DNA from: CALDUY01 sp046350255
GTDB lineage: Bacteria; Planctomycetota; Planctomycetia; Gemmatales; Gemmataceae
Direction: 5' to 3'
Length of the DNA: 64,000 nt
Assembly: GCA_046350255.1 (NCBI GenBank)
Contig: JAXMAV010000035.1
Location: 8,360 to 72,359, forward strand
The position numbers were made by a program, and so were the translations under genes. The first letter of the stretch is position 1; every line of letters begins with the position of its first letter. Shown here piece by piece: positions 25,360 to 34,140 of this stretch. The notes beneath the pieces were generated by a model. The model had not been told where the DNA came from. It did no database searches and was given only the letters and a program-made list of their open reading frames with translations.

Positions 25360-26592
25360 GTGAATGATGTCCTGACGCTGATACTGGCTGGAGGCAAGGG
25401 AACGCGACTGGAACCGCTTTCGCGCGACCGGGCGAAACCCGCCGTACCCTTCGGCGGCGTGTACCGCATCATTGACTTCGCCCTGTCCAATTGCATCAAC
25501 TCGCACCTGCGCCGCATTCTCGTGCTGACGCAGTACAAGGCGCGCAGCCTCGACCGTCATCTCGCCGCGGGCTGGAACTTTCTTAGCCGGCAGGTCGGCG
25601 AGTTTATCGAGGTGCTACCTCCGCAGCAGCGCATTGACGAGAACTGGTACAAGGGCACCGCGGACGCCATTTACCAGAACATCTACACCATCGAGCAGGT
25701 CAACCCTCGGTATCTGCTCGTCCTGGCGGGCGACCACATCTACAAGATGGACTACGTGCATCTGCTGCGCGCGCACATCGATCGTGAGGCCGATCTGACC
25801 GTGGCCTGCGTGCCTGTCCCGCTGGCCGATGGCCGCCGGTTCGGCATCATGGAGGTGGATGCCGATGACCGTGTCCACAGGCTCGTCGAGAAGCCGGACG
25901 ACCCGCCGCCGTTGCCTGGCTCTCCGGGGATGACCCTGGCGTCGATGGGTATCTATGTCTTCACCGCCGATAAACTCTACGAGATGCTCTGCCGGGATGC
26001 CATTGTCACCGAGAGCCATCACGATTTTGGCACCGATATCATCCCACCCATGCTCGACTGCCACCGAGTCCTGGCCTATCACTTCCGTGATCGCAGCACC
26101 TCGGCCGTGCCTTACTGGCGTGACGTGGGCACCATCGATGCCTATTACCAGGCGAACATGGATCTGATCTCCGTGGAACCGGAGCTGAACCTGTACGACC
26201 ACGAGTGGCCCATCCGAACCTATCAGCCACCCTTGCCGCCTCCCAAGTTCGTCCACAGTGATCTCGACCGACGTGGGCTGGCGCTGATGAGCATGGTCTG
26301 CCAGGGCTGTATCATCTCGGGGGGCCAGGTGCGCTCCAGCGTACTGTCGCCGAACGTCCGCATTCACAGCTATGCTACTGTGGAAGCATCCATTCTCTTT
26401 GACGGGGTGGATGTCGGGCGCTACTGTCGGATTCGCCGGGCGATTATCGACAAGGATGTAAAGATTCCGCAAAATACCACCATCGGATACGATCTCGAAG
26501 CAGACCGTCGCCGTGGCTTCACCATCTCCGAGCAGGGAATCGTGGTCATCCCCAAATCGTCGCTGTCGGAGACATTCCTCGCCGGAGGATGA
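25360..26592 (+). CDS. glgC: Glucose-1-phosphate adenylyltransferase
   Basis: A 410-residue ADP-glucose pyrophosphorylase, the committed step of glycogen synthesis. It starts at GTG 25360 and opens VNDVLTLILAGGKGTRLEPL with the nucleotide-binding GGxGxRL. The motifs RAKPAVPFGGVYRIIDFALS, WYKGTADAIYQNIY, ILAGDHIYKMDY and RFGIMEVD are all typical, as is the C-terminal left-handed beta-helix (SSVLSPNVRIHSYATVEASI and RRAIIDKDVKIP). Length is normal (E. coli 431). No glgA or glgB lies beside it; a glycogen phosphorylase is 26 kb downstream. Confidence 0.95.
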   Translation: MNDVLTLILAGGKGTRLEPLSRDRAKPAVPFGGVYRIIDFALSNCINSHLRRILVLTQYKARSLDRHLAAGWNFLSRQVGEFIEVLPPQQRIDENWYKGTADAIYQNIYTIEQVNPRYLLVLAGDHIYKMDYVHLLRAHIDREADLTVACVPVPLADGRRFGIMEVDADDRVHRLVEKPDDPPPLPGSPGMTLASMGIYVFTADKLYEMLCRDAIVTESHHDFGTDIIPPMLDCHRVLAYHFRDRSTSAVPYWRDVGTIDAYYQANMDLISVEPELNLYDHEWPIRTYQPPLPPPKFVHSDLDRRGLALMSMVCQGCIISGGQVRSSVLSPNVRIHSYATVEASILFDGVDVGRYCRIRRAIIDKDVKIPQNTTIGYDLEADRRRGFTISEQGIVVIPKSSLSETFLAGG

Positions 26593-26604
26593 GCGTTCCC
26601 CATC

Positions 26605-27186
26605 ATGGCTGCCAGTTCTCCTCCCTCTGTCTCGCGTCCTGATCGGCGGGCAGGTTCTGCCTGGCGTTGGGGAGGCTACTTTCTGGTGCTGGGCCTGCTG
26701 GTGGCCCTCGCGATCACGCTTCCCATCGTCTACAACCTTGGGCAGCAACTCCGGCCGGATCAGTTGGCCGTGGCACGCCTGCTCTGGGACGAGCATGGCC
26801 CGGCGGATTACGACCTGACGTTTACCATTCAGTATGATGGCGAACCGCTGCCCGAGCGGCACATCGTACTCGTCCGGCAGGGCAGGGCGGTGGCGGCTCT
26901 GCGCGAGGGAGAGTTGCTCGCCGTGCGTCCCGCCCTGGGAGCGATGCTGGGGCTTCCTGCTGGCGCCGTGCGCGGACCGACCTACACCATTCCCACCATG
27001 TTCGATCGCCTGCAAGCGCTACTCGAGGAGGAGAACGCCCAGCGGAACTTCCTGGTGGGAGTGTTTGATCCGCAGAGCGGCTGGCCACGCAGATTCATCC
27101 GCCGCGTGCGCCGACAGACCACCCGGGAAGAATGGAACCTGCGACTCTGGCCGGCGGGACACCTGACGCCCTCGCCCCGGCAGTGA
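26605..27186 (+). CDS. Membrane-anchored DUF6174-like protein
   Basis: A 193-residue protein with one N-terminal membrane helix (GGYFLVLGLLVALAITLPIVY). The extracytoplasmic part has YDLTFTIQYDGEP followed by YTIPTMFDRLQALLEEE and LVGVFDPQSGWPRRFIRRV. This matches the layout of DUF6174, with a 'T-I-D-x-L-F-D-x-I-Q' helix and a 'V-x-Y-D-x-x-x-G-Y-P' strand. Function unknown. It starts 12 bases after glgC, with GGAGG at the end of glgC as a distant ribosome site, so it is probably co-transcribed. Confidence 0.6.
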   Translation: MAASSPPSVSRPDRRAGSAWRWGGYFLVLGLLVALAITLPIVYNLGQQLRPDQLAVARLLWDEHGPADYDLTFTIQYDGEPLPERHIVLVRQGRAVAALREGELLAVRPALGAMLGLPAGAVRGPTYTIPTMFDRLQALLEEENAQRNFLVGVFDPQSGWPRRFIRRVRRQTTREEWNLRLWPAGHLTPSPRQ

Positions 27187-27200
27187 CAGTAGGCCGTCAC

Positions 27201-29309
27201 TTACTCGGGCACTCGCACCAGGCGAAGGCCCACGTTGGAAAACAAAGCCAGTGGATCGCACTGCGCACTCCGACTGGAGGCCTGGCATTTCTCGGCATCA
27301 TGGGCGAAGCTTCCCCCGCGGAAGACTCGATAGGCCGGACGATTCACCACGAGGTGTTTCCAGCCGGTGAAGGCATCTTCCACCCACTCGCCGACGTTGC
27401 CGTGCATGTCGTGAATGCCCAGGCGATTGGGGCCGTAGCCTCCCACCCGGGTCGGCCGGTTCAGGCTCGCTTCCACATAATTGGCCACCTGCGGCGTCAG
27501 ATTGTTCGTCGGTTTCTGGAAGTAGTAGCTCCACGCACAGTCCGCCTGGCTCGAAGCTGCCCCACGACAGGCGTACTCCCACTCGGCCTCGAGCGGTAAC
27601 CGGTAGATCCACCCCGGCTCGCGCAGCTTTTCGTTCAGTTTTCGGAGGTACTGCTGGCACATCGTCCACGACACGCTCTCCACTGGAAGGCGCAGCAGAT
27701 CCTCGTCTGAGTAACGGCTCAACTCATCGACACCCAGCCACGACCAGAAGCCTTTCTGCATCTTGCTCGGGTTCTCTCCCGTTGCGCTAATCCAGTCGCG
27801 CTGCGTCACCGGGTAGACGCCGATGTAGAAGTCGTGGTCGATCGTCACCTGTTTGCTGCCACACTTCCCCTGGCCGCCCCCCATCCAGAAGCTGCCTCGC
27901 GGCACCAGTACGAACTCCATCTTCCAGGTGTTGGTGAACCGGGCCGGCAGGGTAGGCGCAGCCTTCACCGCCTGGACAGGACTGGCAGGCGCGATGACCG
28001 AGTCGGGTGGAAGCACGATACAAGACGTGGCGGGACCACCGGCCTGGCGCAGGTGCTGCGCCAGGATCGCACCGTTGGCAGGACGTTCGGCGGGATCATC
28101 GTCCCAGCAACTTTCGAGCAGATCGAGCAACGGTTCGGGTAGCTGGCACTCCGCGACGCGCTTGCGCCATTTCCCCGCAGGTCGCTCCGCGGTCAGGTCA
28201 CCCAGGAGCAGCTGCCAGCCGATGATCCCAAGGGCATGCACGTCGTCGCGCACGTCGGCGGCCAGGCCCCGTTTCTGCTGCGGCGAGGCGTAGATGGGTG
28301 TGTGCGCGCCGCGATAGGTTTCGCCAAGGTTCAGGCTGGCAGTCGAGCGAGAGGCCTGCCCCAGACTTTGATCCGCTCGAACGTGGCTGATGCCAAAATC
28401 AGTCACGCGGAGCGTCCACTTCGGCCCGGCCCACTTCACCAGAACGTTCGCCGGCTTCAGGTCACGATGCACCACGGGTTGCGGCAGGGTATGCAGTCGT
28501 CCCACCACTCCGGACAGGTGCATCAGCACCTCCAAGGCGCGACGGCCCCGCTGCTCGGCAGAAAGCATGCTCTGCTCGCGCACCAGGGTGGAGAGATCGC
28601 CCCCCTGGATGTATTCATACGCCAGCCAGGGGGTCTCTCCTTCCAGGTAGGCGTCCAGCAGAGGCACGATGCCATGCTCGTGTTCATGCACTCCGGCGCT
28701 GGCCAGCATGACCTGGCGCACCACTTCTCCTTCATGGCGAAGGAGCCGTTCGCGGGCGGCTGGATCCAGGCAAAACTTGATCGCGCGGTGATGTCCGAGG
28801 AAGGCGTGACGGGCCAGCCAGACCTCGCCAAAACCGCCAGCGCCGAGTAGATCGACGAACTGCCACTGGGGAGCCTGGGGGACGTTTTCCCCGCGGCGAA
28901 ACCGAGGCAGGCGCTGTGGGAGAAGATTTCCGAGCTGAATTGGATCGAGCAGGTTGTAGTCGCCGGGCACGGTGGTTCCGCCCGGGTCTGAAGGTCGCTT
29001 CAGGGGTTGCCGGGCCACCGTGGGCACCTGAATCAGGTACTGTTCCAGCAAGGCAATCTCTTCCGGGGGACGGCCCGCAAGTACCTCCTGTGCTATCCTG
29101 CTTGCTTCCAGTCGCACCTCCTCGCTGGAGGCTTGAAGCACCTGGTCGGCATCCTGCCGCAGGCAGGCCTCGAGTTCTGCTCGACGGTAGCGTTCGATGG
29201 CATCGGCCGCGATGTCATACATCTGCTGTCCCAGCGGGACCAACCCTGCCAGTGCCCGCATGCCCTGGGCTGCCACCGCTTCTCCGATACAGCGCAGTAA
29301 CCGCAGCAT
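27201..29309 (-). CDS. Ser/Thr protein kinase fused to a formylglycine-generating-enzyme-like domain
   Basis: A 702-residue protein. The start at 29307-29309 is preferred: GGAGGAG lies upstream and the frame before it is not family-like. Residues 1-145 are helical and charged. Residues ~150-420 are a kinase: LLGAGGFGEVWLARH, AIKFCLD, VVHRDLKPANVLVKW, VTDFGISHV. Residues ~463-702 are an FGE/SUMF1 (C-type-lectin-like) domain: MEFVLVPRGSFWMGGG, YPVTQRDW, YRLPLEAEWEYACRG, LGIHDMHGNVGEWVED and RVFRGGSF. In true FGE two cysteines near the end (human Cys336, Cys341) hold copper. Here that stretch reads FAHDAEKC, keeping only the second, so sulfatase activation is unlikely. There is no membrane helix. 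Kinase-FGE fusions are common in planctomycetes. Confidence 0.88.
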   Translation of the reverse strand: MLRLLRCIGEAVAAQGMRALAGLVPLGQQMYDIAADAIERYRRAELEACLRQDADQVLQASSEEVRLEASRIAQEVLAGRPPEEIALLEQYLIQVPTVARQPLKRPSDPGGTTVPGDYNLLDPIQLGNLLPQRLPRFRRGENVPQAPQWQFVDLLGAGGFGEVWLARHAFLGHHRAIKFCLDPAARERLLRHEGEVVRQVMLASAGVHEHEHGIVPLLDAYLEGETPWLAYEYIQGGDLSTLVREQSMLSAEQRGRRALEVLMHLSGVVGRLHTLPQPVVHRDLKPANVLVKWAGPKWTLRVTDFGISHVRADQSLGQASRSTASLNLGETYRGAHTPIYASPQQKRGLAADVRDDVHALGIIGWQLLLGDLTAERPAGKWRKRVAECQLPEPLLDLLESCWDDDPAERPANGAILAQHLRQAGGPATSCIVLPPDSVIAPASPVQAVKAAPTLPARFTNTWKMEFVLVPRGSFWMGGGQGKCGSKQVTIDHDFYIGVYPVTQRDWISATGENPSKMQKGFWSWLGVDELSRYSDEDLLRLPVESVSWTMCQQYLRKLNEKLREPGWIYRLPLEAEWEYACRGAASSQADCAWSYYFQKPTNNLTPQVANYVEASLNRPTRVGGYGPNRLGIHDMHGNVGEWVEDAFTGWKHLVVNRPAYRVFRGGSFAHDAEKCQASSRSAQCDPLALFSNVGLRLVRVPE

Positions 29310-29462
29310 TCCTGTGTCTCCTCCAGCAGGCGGATCCGTATCCCCGTTATTCGCAGCAAACCCTGTCTGCATTGACCTCGCGATGCAGGAATCGTCGCCG
29401 AACTCTCTCTGCAGGCCTAGAACCACCTCATAATCCGCCTCCTCACATCAGGAGTAGTACTC

Positions 29463-29858
29463 ATGCGATTGTTATCAGCGGTGATGTTGCTGGCAATCAC
29501 CACCTCGATCTGGGCCCAGGATGTTACTCTGGAGGCCGTTCCTCCTGTAGTGGTGAAAACCATCCCCGAGGCCGGAGCAGGGGAGGTCGACCCGAAGCTC
29601 ACCGAGATCCGGGTGACATTCAGCAAGGCCATGGTCAACAACTCGTGGTCCTGGTCCACACTCAGCAAGGAGTCCTTTCCTACCCTGGCAGGCAAGCCCC
29701 GCTACCTGGCGGATAGGCGGACCTGTGTGCTGCCCGTGAAGCTACAACCGGGCAAGACCTACGCCATCTGGGTCAACACCCAGACCAATACAGGGTTTCG
29801 CGACGAGGGCGATCAGGCCGCAGTACCCTACCTTCTTGTCTTTCGCACGCGGAAGTAA
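29463..29858 (+). CDS. Small exported Ig-like (SbsA/Big_5-type) protein
   Basis: A 131-residue protein with a signal peptide (LLSAVMLLAITTSIWAQ) and one Ig-like domain. The stretch VVKTIPEAGAGEVDPKLTEI followed by RVTFSKAMVN is the Big_5 signature 'S-x-P-x-x-G-x-x-x-V-x-x-x-x-x-I-x-V-x-F-S-x-x-M'. The end YLLVFRTRK follows VLPVKLQPGKTYAIWVN, also as in Big_5. Such domains serve as stalks in larger wall proteins; a single free domain is plausible in planctomycetes. Divergent from the kinase-FGE gene. Confidence 0.8.
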   Translation: MRLLSAVMLLAITTSIWAQDVTLEAVPPVVVKTIPEAGAGEVDPKLTEIRVTFSKAMVNNSWSWSTLSKESFPTLAGKPRYLADRRTCVLPVKLQPGKTYAIWVNTQTNTGFRDEGDQAAVPYLLVFRTRK

Positions 29859-29929
29859 CTCGACTCCATCTGTAGCATCCTTCCCCCACCGTGGCTTACA
29901 ATGGAAGGAATTCGTGGGAGGTGGGGATC

Positions 29930-31138
29930 ATGCCGGAGTTTACGTACGAGGCCATGGCAACGTCGGGCTCGCGCACGCAGGGAACGCTGGTGGCCGCCAG
30001 TGAACGCGAAGTCATGGCCATGCTCGATGCGCGCGGGCTATTCCCATTGCGCATCGCGGCCAAGAAATCGCTGTCCAGCGGAACGACCGGCCGCAGGCGG
30101 GTAAGCAGCCGGCATCTGGCCACCTTCTACGCGCAGCTGGCCGACCTGCTTCATTCAGGCGTGCCGCTCCTGCGCAGTCTCGACATTCTCGAACGACAAT
30201 CCGGCACGCCAGCCATGAGCGAAGTGCTGCGAGAGATCCGCGCGCGCGTGGCGGACGGCACCGGCTTGGCCGAGGCCATGGGCCAGCATCCCCGCGTATT
30301 CGATGAACTGGCCGTAAGCATGATCCGCGCGGGTCAGGAGGGTGGCTTCCTCGAGGACGTGCTTCGCCGCATCGCCAACTTCACCGAGCACCAGGAGGAC
30401 CTCAAGGCCAAAGTGACTGGGGCACTGGCCTATCCGGTCTTTCTCGCCGTGGTGGGCTTTGTGGTGCTCAATGTCCTGGTGATTTTTTTCGTGCCGCGCT
30501 TCGAGCCGATCTTCAAGAAACTCGAGGAGAAGGGCGAGCTTCCCGGGCTCACCGTCGCCATCGTGGCGCTAAGCCACATCCTGCAAAACTACCTGGTGTT
30601 CGTCCTGATCTTCTTCGGTGTGCTGTACTACCTGTTCCGTCGGTGGGCAAGAAGCGACTCGGGACGCCGGCAAATCGACGCCTTCCGCCTCCGCATGCCC
30701 GGCGCAGGCCAGATCTTCCTCAATCTCGCCATCTCCCGCTTTTCCCGCATCCTGGGCACCATGCTGCACAACGGCATCCCCATCCTGCAGGCGCTTCGCA
30801 TCGCCAAGGATTCGACCGGCAACAAGGTGCTGGCCGACGCTATTGATCAGGCAGCCGAGAACGTCAAGGGGGGTGATAAGCTCGCTGAACCCCTGGCAGC
30901 CTGCAAGTATTTCCCTCGCGATGTCATCGAAATCGTGGCCGTCGGCGAGGAAAGCAACAATCTCGAAAAGGTCCTCATCGACATCGCCGATGGGCTCGAA
31001 AAGCGGACGAGCCGGCAACTCGAACTCTTTGTCCGGCTACTGGAACCGATGATGCTACTGGTGATGGCGGTGCTCACGCTCATCATCGTGGCTGGCCTCC
31101 TGCTACCCGTGTTCAAGATGTCGCAGGCCATCAACTGA
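29930..31138 (+). CDS. Type II secretion / type IV pilus inner-membrane platform protein (GspF/PilC)
   Basis: A 402-residue polytopic protein. The ATG at 29930 follows GGGAGGTGGGG and opens MPEFTYEAMATSGSRTQGTL, the standard GspF N-terminus. Two T2SSF domains are visible: LATFYAQLADLLHSGVPLLR with LAEAMGQHPRVFDELAVSM, then NLAISRFSRILGTMLHNGIP with YFPRDVIEIVAVGEES, each followed by membrane helices. The C-terminus is the typical MAVLTLIIVAGLLLPVFKMS. It would form the platform for a secretion system or pilus. No ATPase, secretin or pseudopilin operon is nearby, so it is a detached member. Confidence 0.92.
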   Translation: MPEFTYEAMATSGSRTQGTLVAASEREVMAMLDARGLFPLRIAAKKSLSSGTTGRRRVSSRHLATFYAQLADLLHSGVPLLRSLDILERQSGTPAMSEVLREIRARVADGTGLAEAMGQHPRVFDELAVSMIRAGQEGGFLEDVLRRIANFTEHQEDLKAKVTGALAYPVFLAVVGFVVLNVLVIFFVPRFEPIFKKLEEKGELPGLTVAIVALSHILQNYLVFVLIFFGVLYYLFRRWARSDSGRRQIDAFRLRMPGAGQIFLNLAISRFSRILGTMLHNGIPILQALRIAKDSTGNKVLADAIDQAAENVKGGDKLAEPLAACKYFPRDVIEIVAVGEESNNLEKVLIDIADGLEKRTSRQLELFVRLLEPMMLLVMAVLTLIIVAGLLLPVFKMSQAIN

Positions 31139-31356
31139 GCCGAGACAGACGTGCTACATGTGCCGGTTCTAGGATGGCAGGTGCGTGAGAGAACTACACT
31201 CTGGGTCATCCGGAATTGTAGCCTGCCTGCCTGCGCAAGTAAGATGGGGAATCTCTTCAGGCGGATGCCGTCTCGCACCCGGTGAGGCAGTCCTGGGGCC
31301 CTTTCATCTGGTAGCCCTGGCTCGAGCTGAGCTTCCCGGGTAACCTCAGGTGCCCC

Positions 31357-34113
31357 ATGAACGCGGAACAGGCTCGACTGGTCGAAGCGTACGAGCAGCG
31401 GCAACCCTGGCTGCGCTGGGGACCCTACCTCAGCGAACGGCAGTGGGGCACCGTCCGCGAGGATTACAGCGAGGACGGCAATGCCTGGAACTACTTCACC
31501 CACGATCAGGCTCGGTTCCGCGCCTACCGCTGGGGTGAAGATGGCTTGGCCGGCATCTCCGATGACCGTCAGCGGCTCTGTTTTGCCCTGGCGCTGTGGA
31601 ACGGCAAAGATCCCATCCTCAAGGAGCGACTCTTCGGTTTGACCAACTCCGAGGGGAACCACGGCGAGGATGTCAAGGAGTACTATTTCTATCTCGATAG
31701 TACTCCGACCCACTCGTACATGAAGTACCTCTACAAGTACCCCCAGGAGGCGTTCCCCTACGCTGATCTCGTCGAAACAAACGCCCGACGCAGCAAACAC
31801 GACCTGGAGTACGAGCTGCTCGACACCGGGGTGTTCGACCAGAATCGCTACTTCGATGTGGTTGTGGAGTATGCCAAGGCCTCGACCGACGATCTGCTGA
31901 TTCAGATCACGGTCCACAACCGCGGTCCACAGGCGGCCGACCTGCACGTCCTACCGACGCTGTGGTTCCGCAACGAATGGTCCTGGAATGGCGGGGCCGA
32001 TCGTCCCAGCCTGGATCAATGTCTGGCGGATGCCACGCGCAGCGCCATCCGCGCCCGGGATTCGCTCCTGGGTGAGCGGTTCCTCTACTGCGAACGAGCA
32101 GCCGACCTTCTGTTCACCGAGAACGAGACGAATACCGAGCGCCTCTTCGGGGTGCCCAATCGCAGCCCCTATGTCAAGGATGGCATCCACAACCACGTGG
32201 TACATGCCCAGGCCAACGCGGTCAATCCGGAGAAGACTGGCACCAGGGCGGCCGCCCATTACTGGATCCTGGTAGAACCCGGCGAGTCGCAGGTGATTCG
32301 CCTTCGGCTGTGCGGTGCCTCTCCCGAGGCGCTGGCCCGTGGCAATGGTTCCAACCACAAACCGTTTGGTTTGCCCTTCGACGAGATGCTGACCACCCGC
32401 CGGCGCGAAGCCGATGAGTTTTACGCCGGGCTCACCCCCTCGACTCTAACGCCGGACGAGGCCCAGGTGTTCCGCCAGGCCCTGGCTGGCATGTTGTGGA
32501 GCAAGCAGTTCTATCACTACGACGTCGATCGCTGGCTCGAGGAGCGCGGCTGCGATCCGTTTCTGGAGGGGTGCAAGCAGGCGCCGCGCAACCAGCACTG
32601 GCACCACATGCTCAACGGCGACATCATCTCGATGCCCGACAAGTGGGAGTACCCCTGGTACGCCGCCTGGGATCTCGCCTTCCACGTCCTGCCCCTGTCG
32701 CTCGTCGATCCAGCGTTTGGCAAGCAGCAGCTCCAGCTCATGCTCCGCGAGCGCTACCTGCATCCCAACGGGCAGATTCCTGCCTACGAGTGGAACTTCG
32801 GCGACGTCAACCCGCCGGTCCATGCCTGGGCCACCATCTTCACCTACCGCCTGGATCGGGCCGCCCGGGGTGAGGGCGACCGCACCTGGTTGAAAAGCTG
32901 CTTCCAGAAACTGCTGCTCAACTTCACCTGGTGGGTGAATCGCAAGGATCGAACGGGACGCAATGTCTTCGAGGGTGGCTTCCTCGGGCTCGACAACATC
33001 GGCGTGTTCGACCGCAGTGCACCCCTTCCTACAGGAGGCCACCTCGAGCAGGCGGACGGCACCGCGTGGATGGCACTCTATTGCCAGAACATGCTTGAGA
33101 TCGCAGCCGAGCTGGCCATGGAAGAACCCGTCTACGCCGACATGGCACTCAAGTTCTGCGAGCACTTCCTGTGGATCGCCTCCTCGATGGGTCACCTGGG
33201 TGGCACAACAGGCATGTGGGACGAGGAGGATGGCTTTTTCTACGACGTGTTGCGGCTTCCCTCGGGAGAAGCCCGGCGGCTGAAGGTGCGGTCGATGGTC
33301 GGCCTCTTGCCCCTGTGCGCGGCCACTGTGTTCGATGGCGAGGTGATGGCAAAGTACCCCGACCTGGCCGAGAGGCTGCGGCATTTCCTCAGCTGCCGGC
33401 CGGAGCTGCGGGCGACCATCCACGACCCGCTGCAACCGGGTGTCCACAGCCGGAAACTGGCCTCCATCCTTGACGAATCTCGCCTCCGGCGAGTGCTGGC
33501 CCACATGCTCGACGAGAACGAGTTTTTGAGCGAGTTCGGCATTCGCTCGCTGTCGCGCTACCATGCAGAACACCCGTACGTCGTGGAGGCCGGGGGACGC
33601 GAATACTCGGTGAGCTACCTCCCCGCAGAGTCGGACACAGGCATGTTCGGAGGAAACTCCAACTGGCGCGGTCCAATCTGGATGCCTGTCAACATCCTCA
33701 TTATCCGCGCGCTGTTGCAGTATTACACCTACTATGGCGACAACTTCACCATCGAGTGCCCCACCGGGTCGGGGCAGCAGTGCACTCTCTACCAGGTGGC
33801 CAAGGAGATCGCCCGGCGCCTGGCTAGCATCTTCCTCCGCGATTCCGAGGGACGACGACCGGTCTACGGAGGAGCCAGCAAGTTCCAGAACGATCCACAC
33901 TGGCGGGACCTGATCCTCTTCTACGAGTATTTCCATGGTGACAACGGCGCAGGGCTGGGAGCCAGCCATCAGACAGGTTGGACCGGCGCGGTGGCTCGTG
34001 GGATGCACCTGTTCGCCACGCTCAACGCCGAGGCAGTCCTGAAGGCCGGCAAGCAGGCATATTTCGATCAGCCTGCTCCGGAAACGCCACCGCTGGCCAC
34101 CGTTAGAAGCTGA
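31357..34113 (+). CDS. GH63-family glucosidase
   Basis: A 918-residue glycoside hydrolase with no signal peptide, hence cytoplasmic. The N-terminal half is a beta-sandwich (RLCFALALWNGKDPILKERL and YYFYLDSTPTHSYMKYLYKYP are family-typical). The C-terminal half is an (alpha/alpha)6 toroid with KWEYPWYAAWDLAFHVLPLS, the region carrying the general-acid Asp of GH63, and YEWNFGDVNPPVHAWATI. The tail includes MFGGNSNWRGPIWMPVNILI, the conserved 'G-N-S-N-W-R-G-P-I-W' block. Bacterial cytosolic members of this ~900-residue type hydrolyse glucosyl or mannosyl glycerate or alpha-glucosides; the exact substrate is unknown. 27 bases upstream of the GH13 gene. Confidence 0.88.
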   Translation: MNAEQARLVEAYEQRQPWLRWGPYLSERQWGTVREDYSEDGNAWNYFTHDQARFRAYRWGEDGLAGISDDRQRLCFALALWNGKDPILKERLFGLTNSEGNHGEDVKEYYFYLDSTPTHSYMKYLYKYPQEAFPYADLVETNARRSKHDLEYELLDTGVFDQNRYFDVVVEYAKASTDDLLIQITVHNRGPQAADLHVLPTLWFRNEWSWNGGADRPSLDQCLADATRSAIRARDSLLGERFLYCERAADLLFTENETNTERLFGVPNRSPYVKDGIHNHVVHAQANAVNPEKTGTRAAAHYWILVEPGESQVIRLRLCGASPEALARGNGSNHKPFGLPFDEMLTTRRREADEFYAGLTPSTLTPDEAQVFRQALAGMLWSKQFYHYDVDRWLEERGCDPFLEGCKQAPRNQHWHHMLNGDIISMPDKWEYPWYAAWDLAFHVLPLSLVDPAFGKQQLQLMLRERYLHPNGQIPAYEWNFGDVNPPVHAWATIFTYRLDRAARGEGDRTWLKSCFQKLLLNFTWWVNRKDRTGRNVFEGGFLGLDNIGVFDRSAPLPTGGHLEQADGTAWMALYCQNMLEIAAELAMEEPVYADMALKFCEHFLWIASSMGHLGGTTGMWDEEDGFFYDVLRLPSGEARRLKVRSMVGLLPLCAATVFDGEVMAKYPDLAERLRHFLSCRPELRATIHDPLQPGVHSRKLASILDESRLRRVLAHMLDENEFLSEFGIRSLSRYHAEHPYVVEAGGREYSVSYLPAESDTGMFGGNSNWRGPIWMPVNILIIRALLQYYTYYGDNFTIECPTGSGQQCTLYQVAKEIARRLASIFLRDSEGRRPVYGGASKFQNDPHWRDLILFYEYFHGDNGAGLGASHQTGWTGAVARGMHLFATLNAEAVLKAGKQAYFDQPAPETPPLATVRS

Positions 34114-34140
34114 TCTCATCACACGCCCAGGATCCCACGC

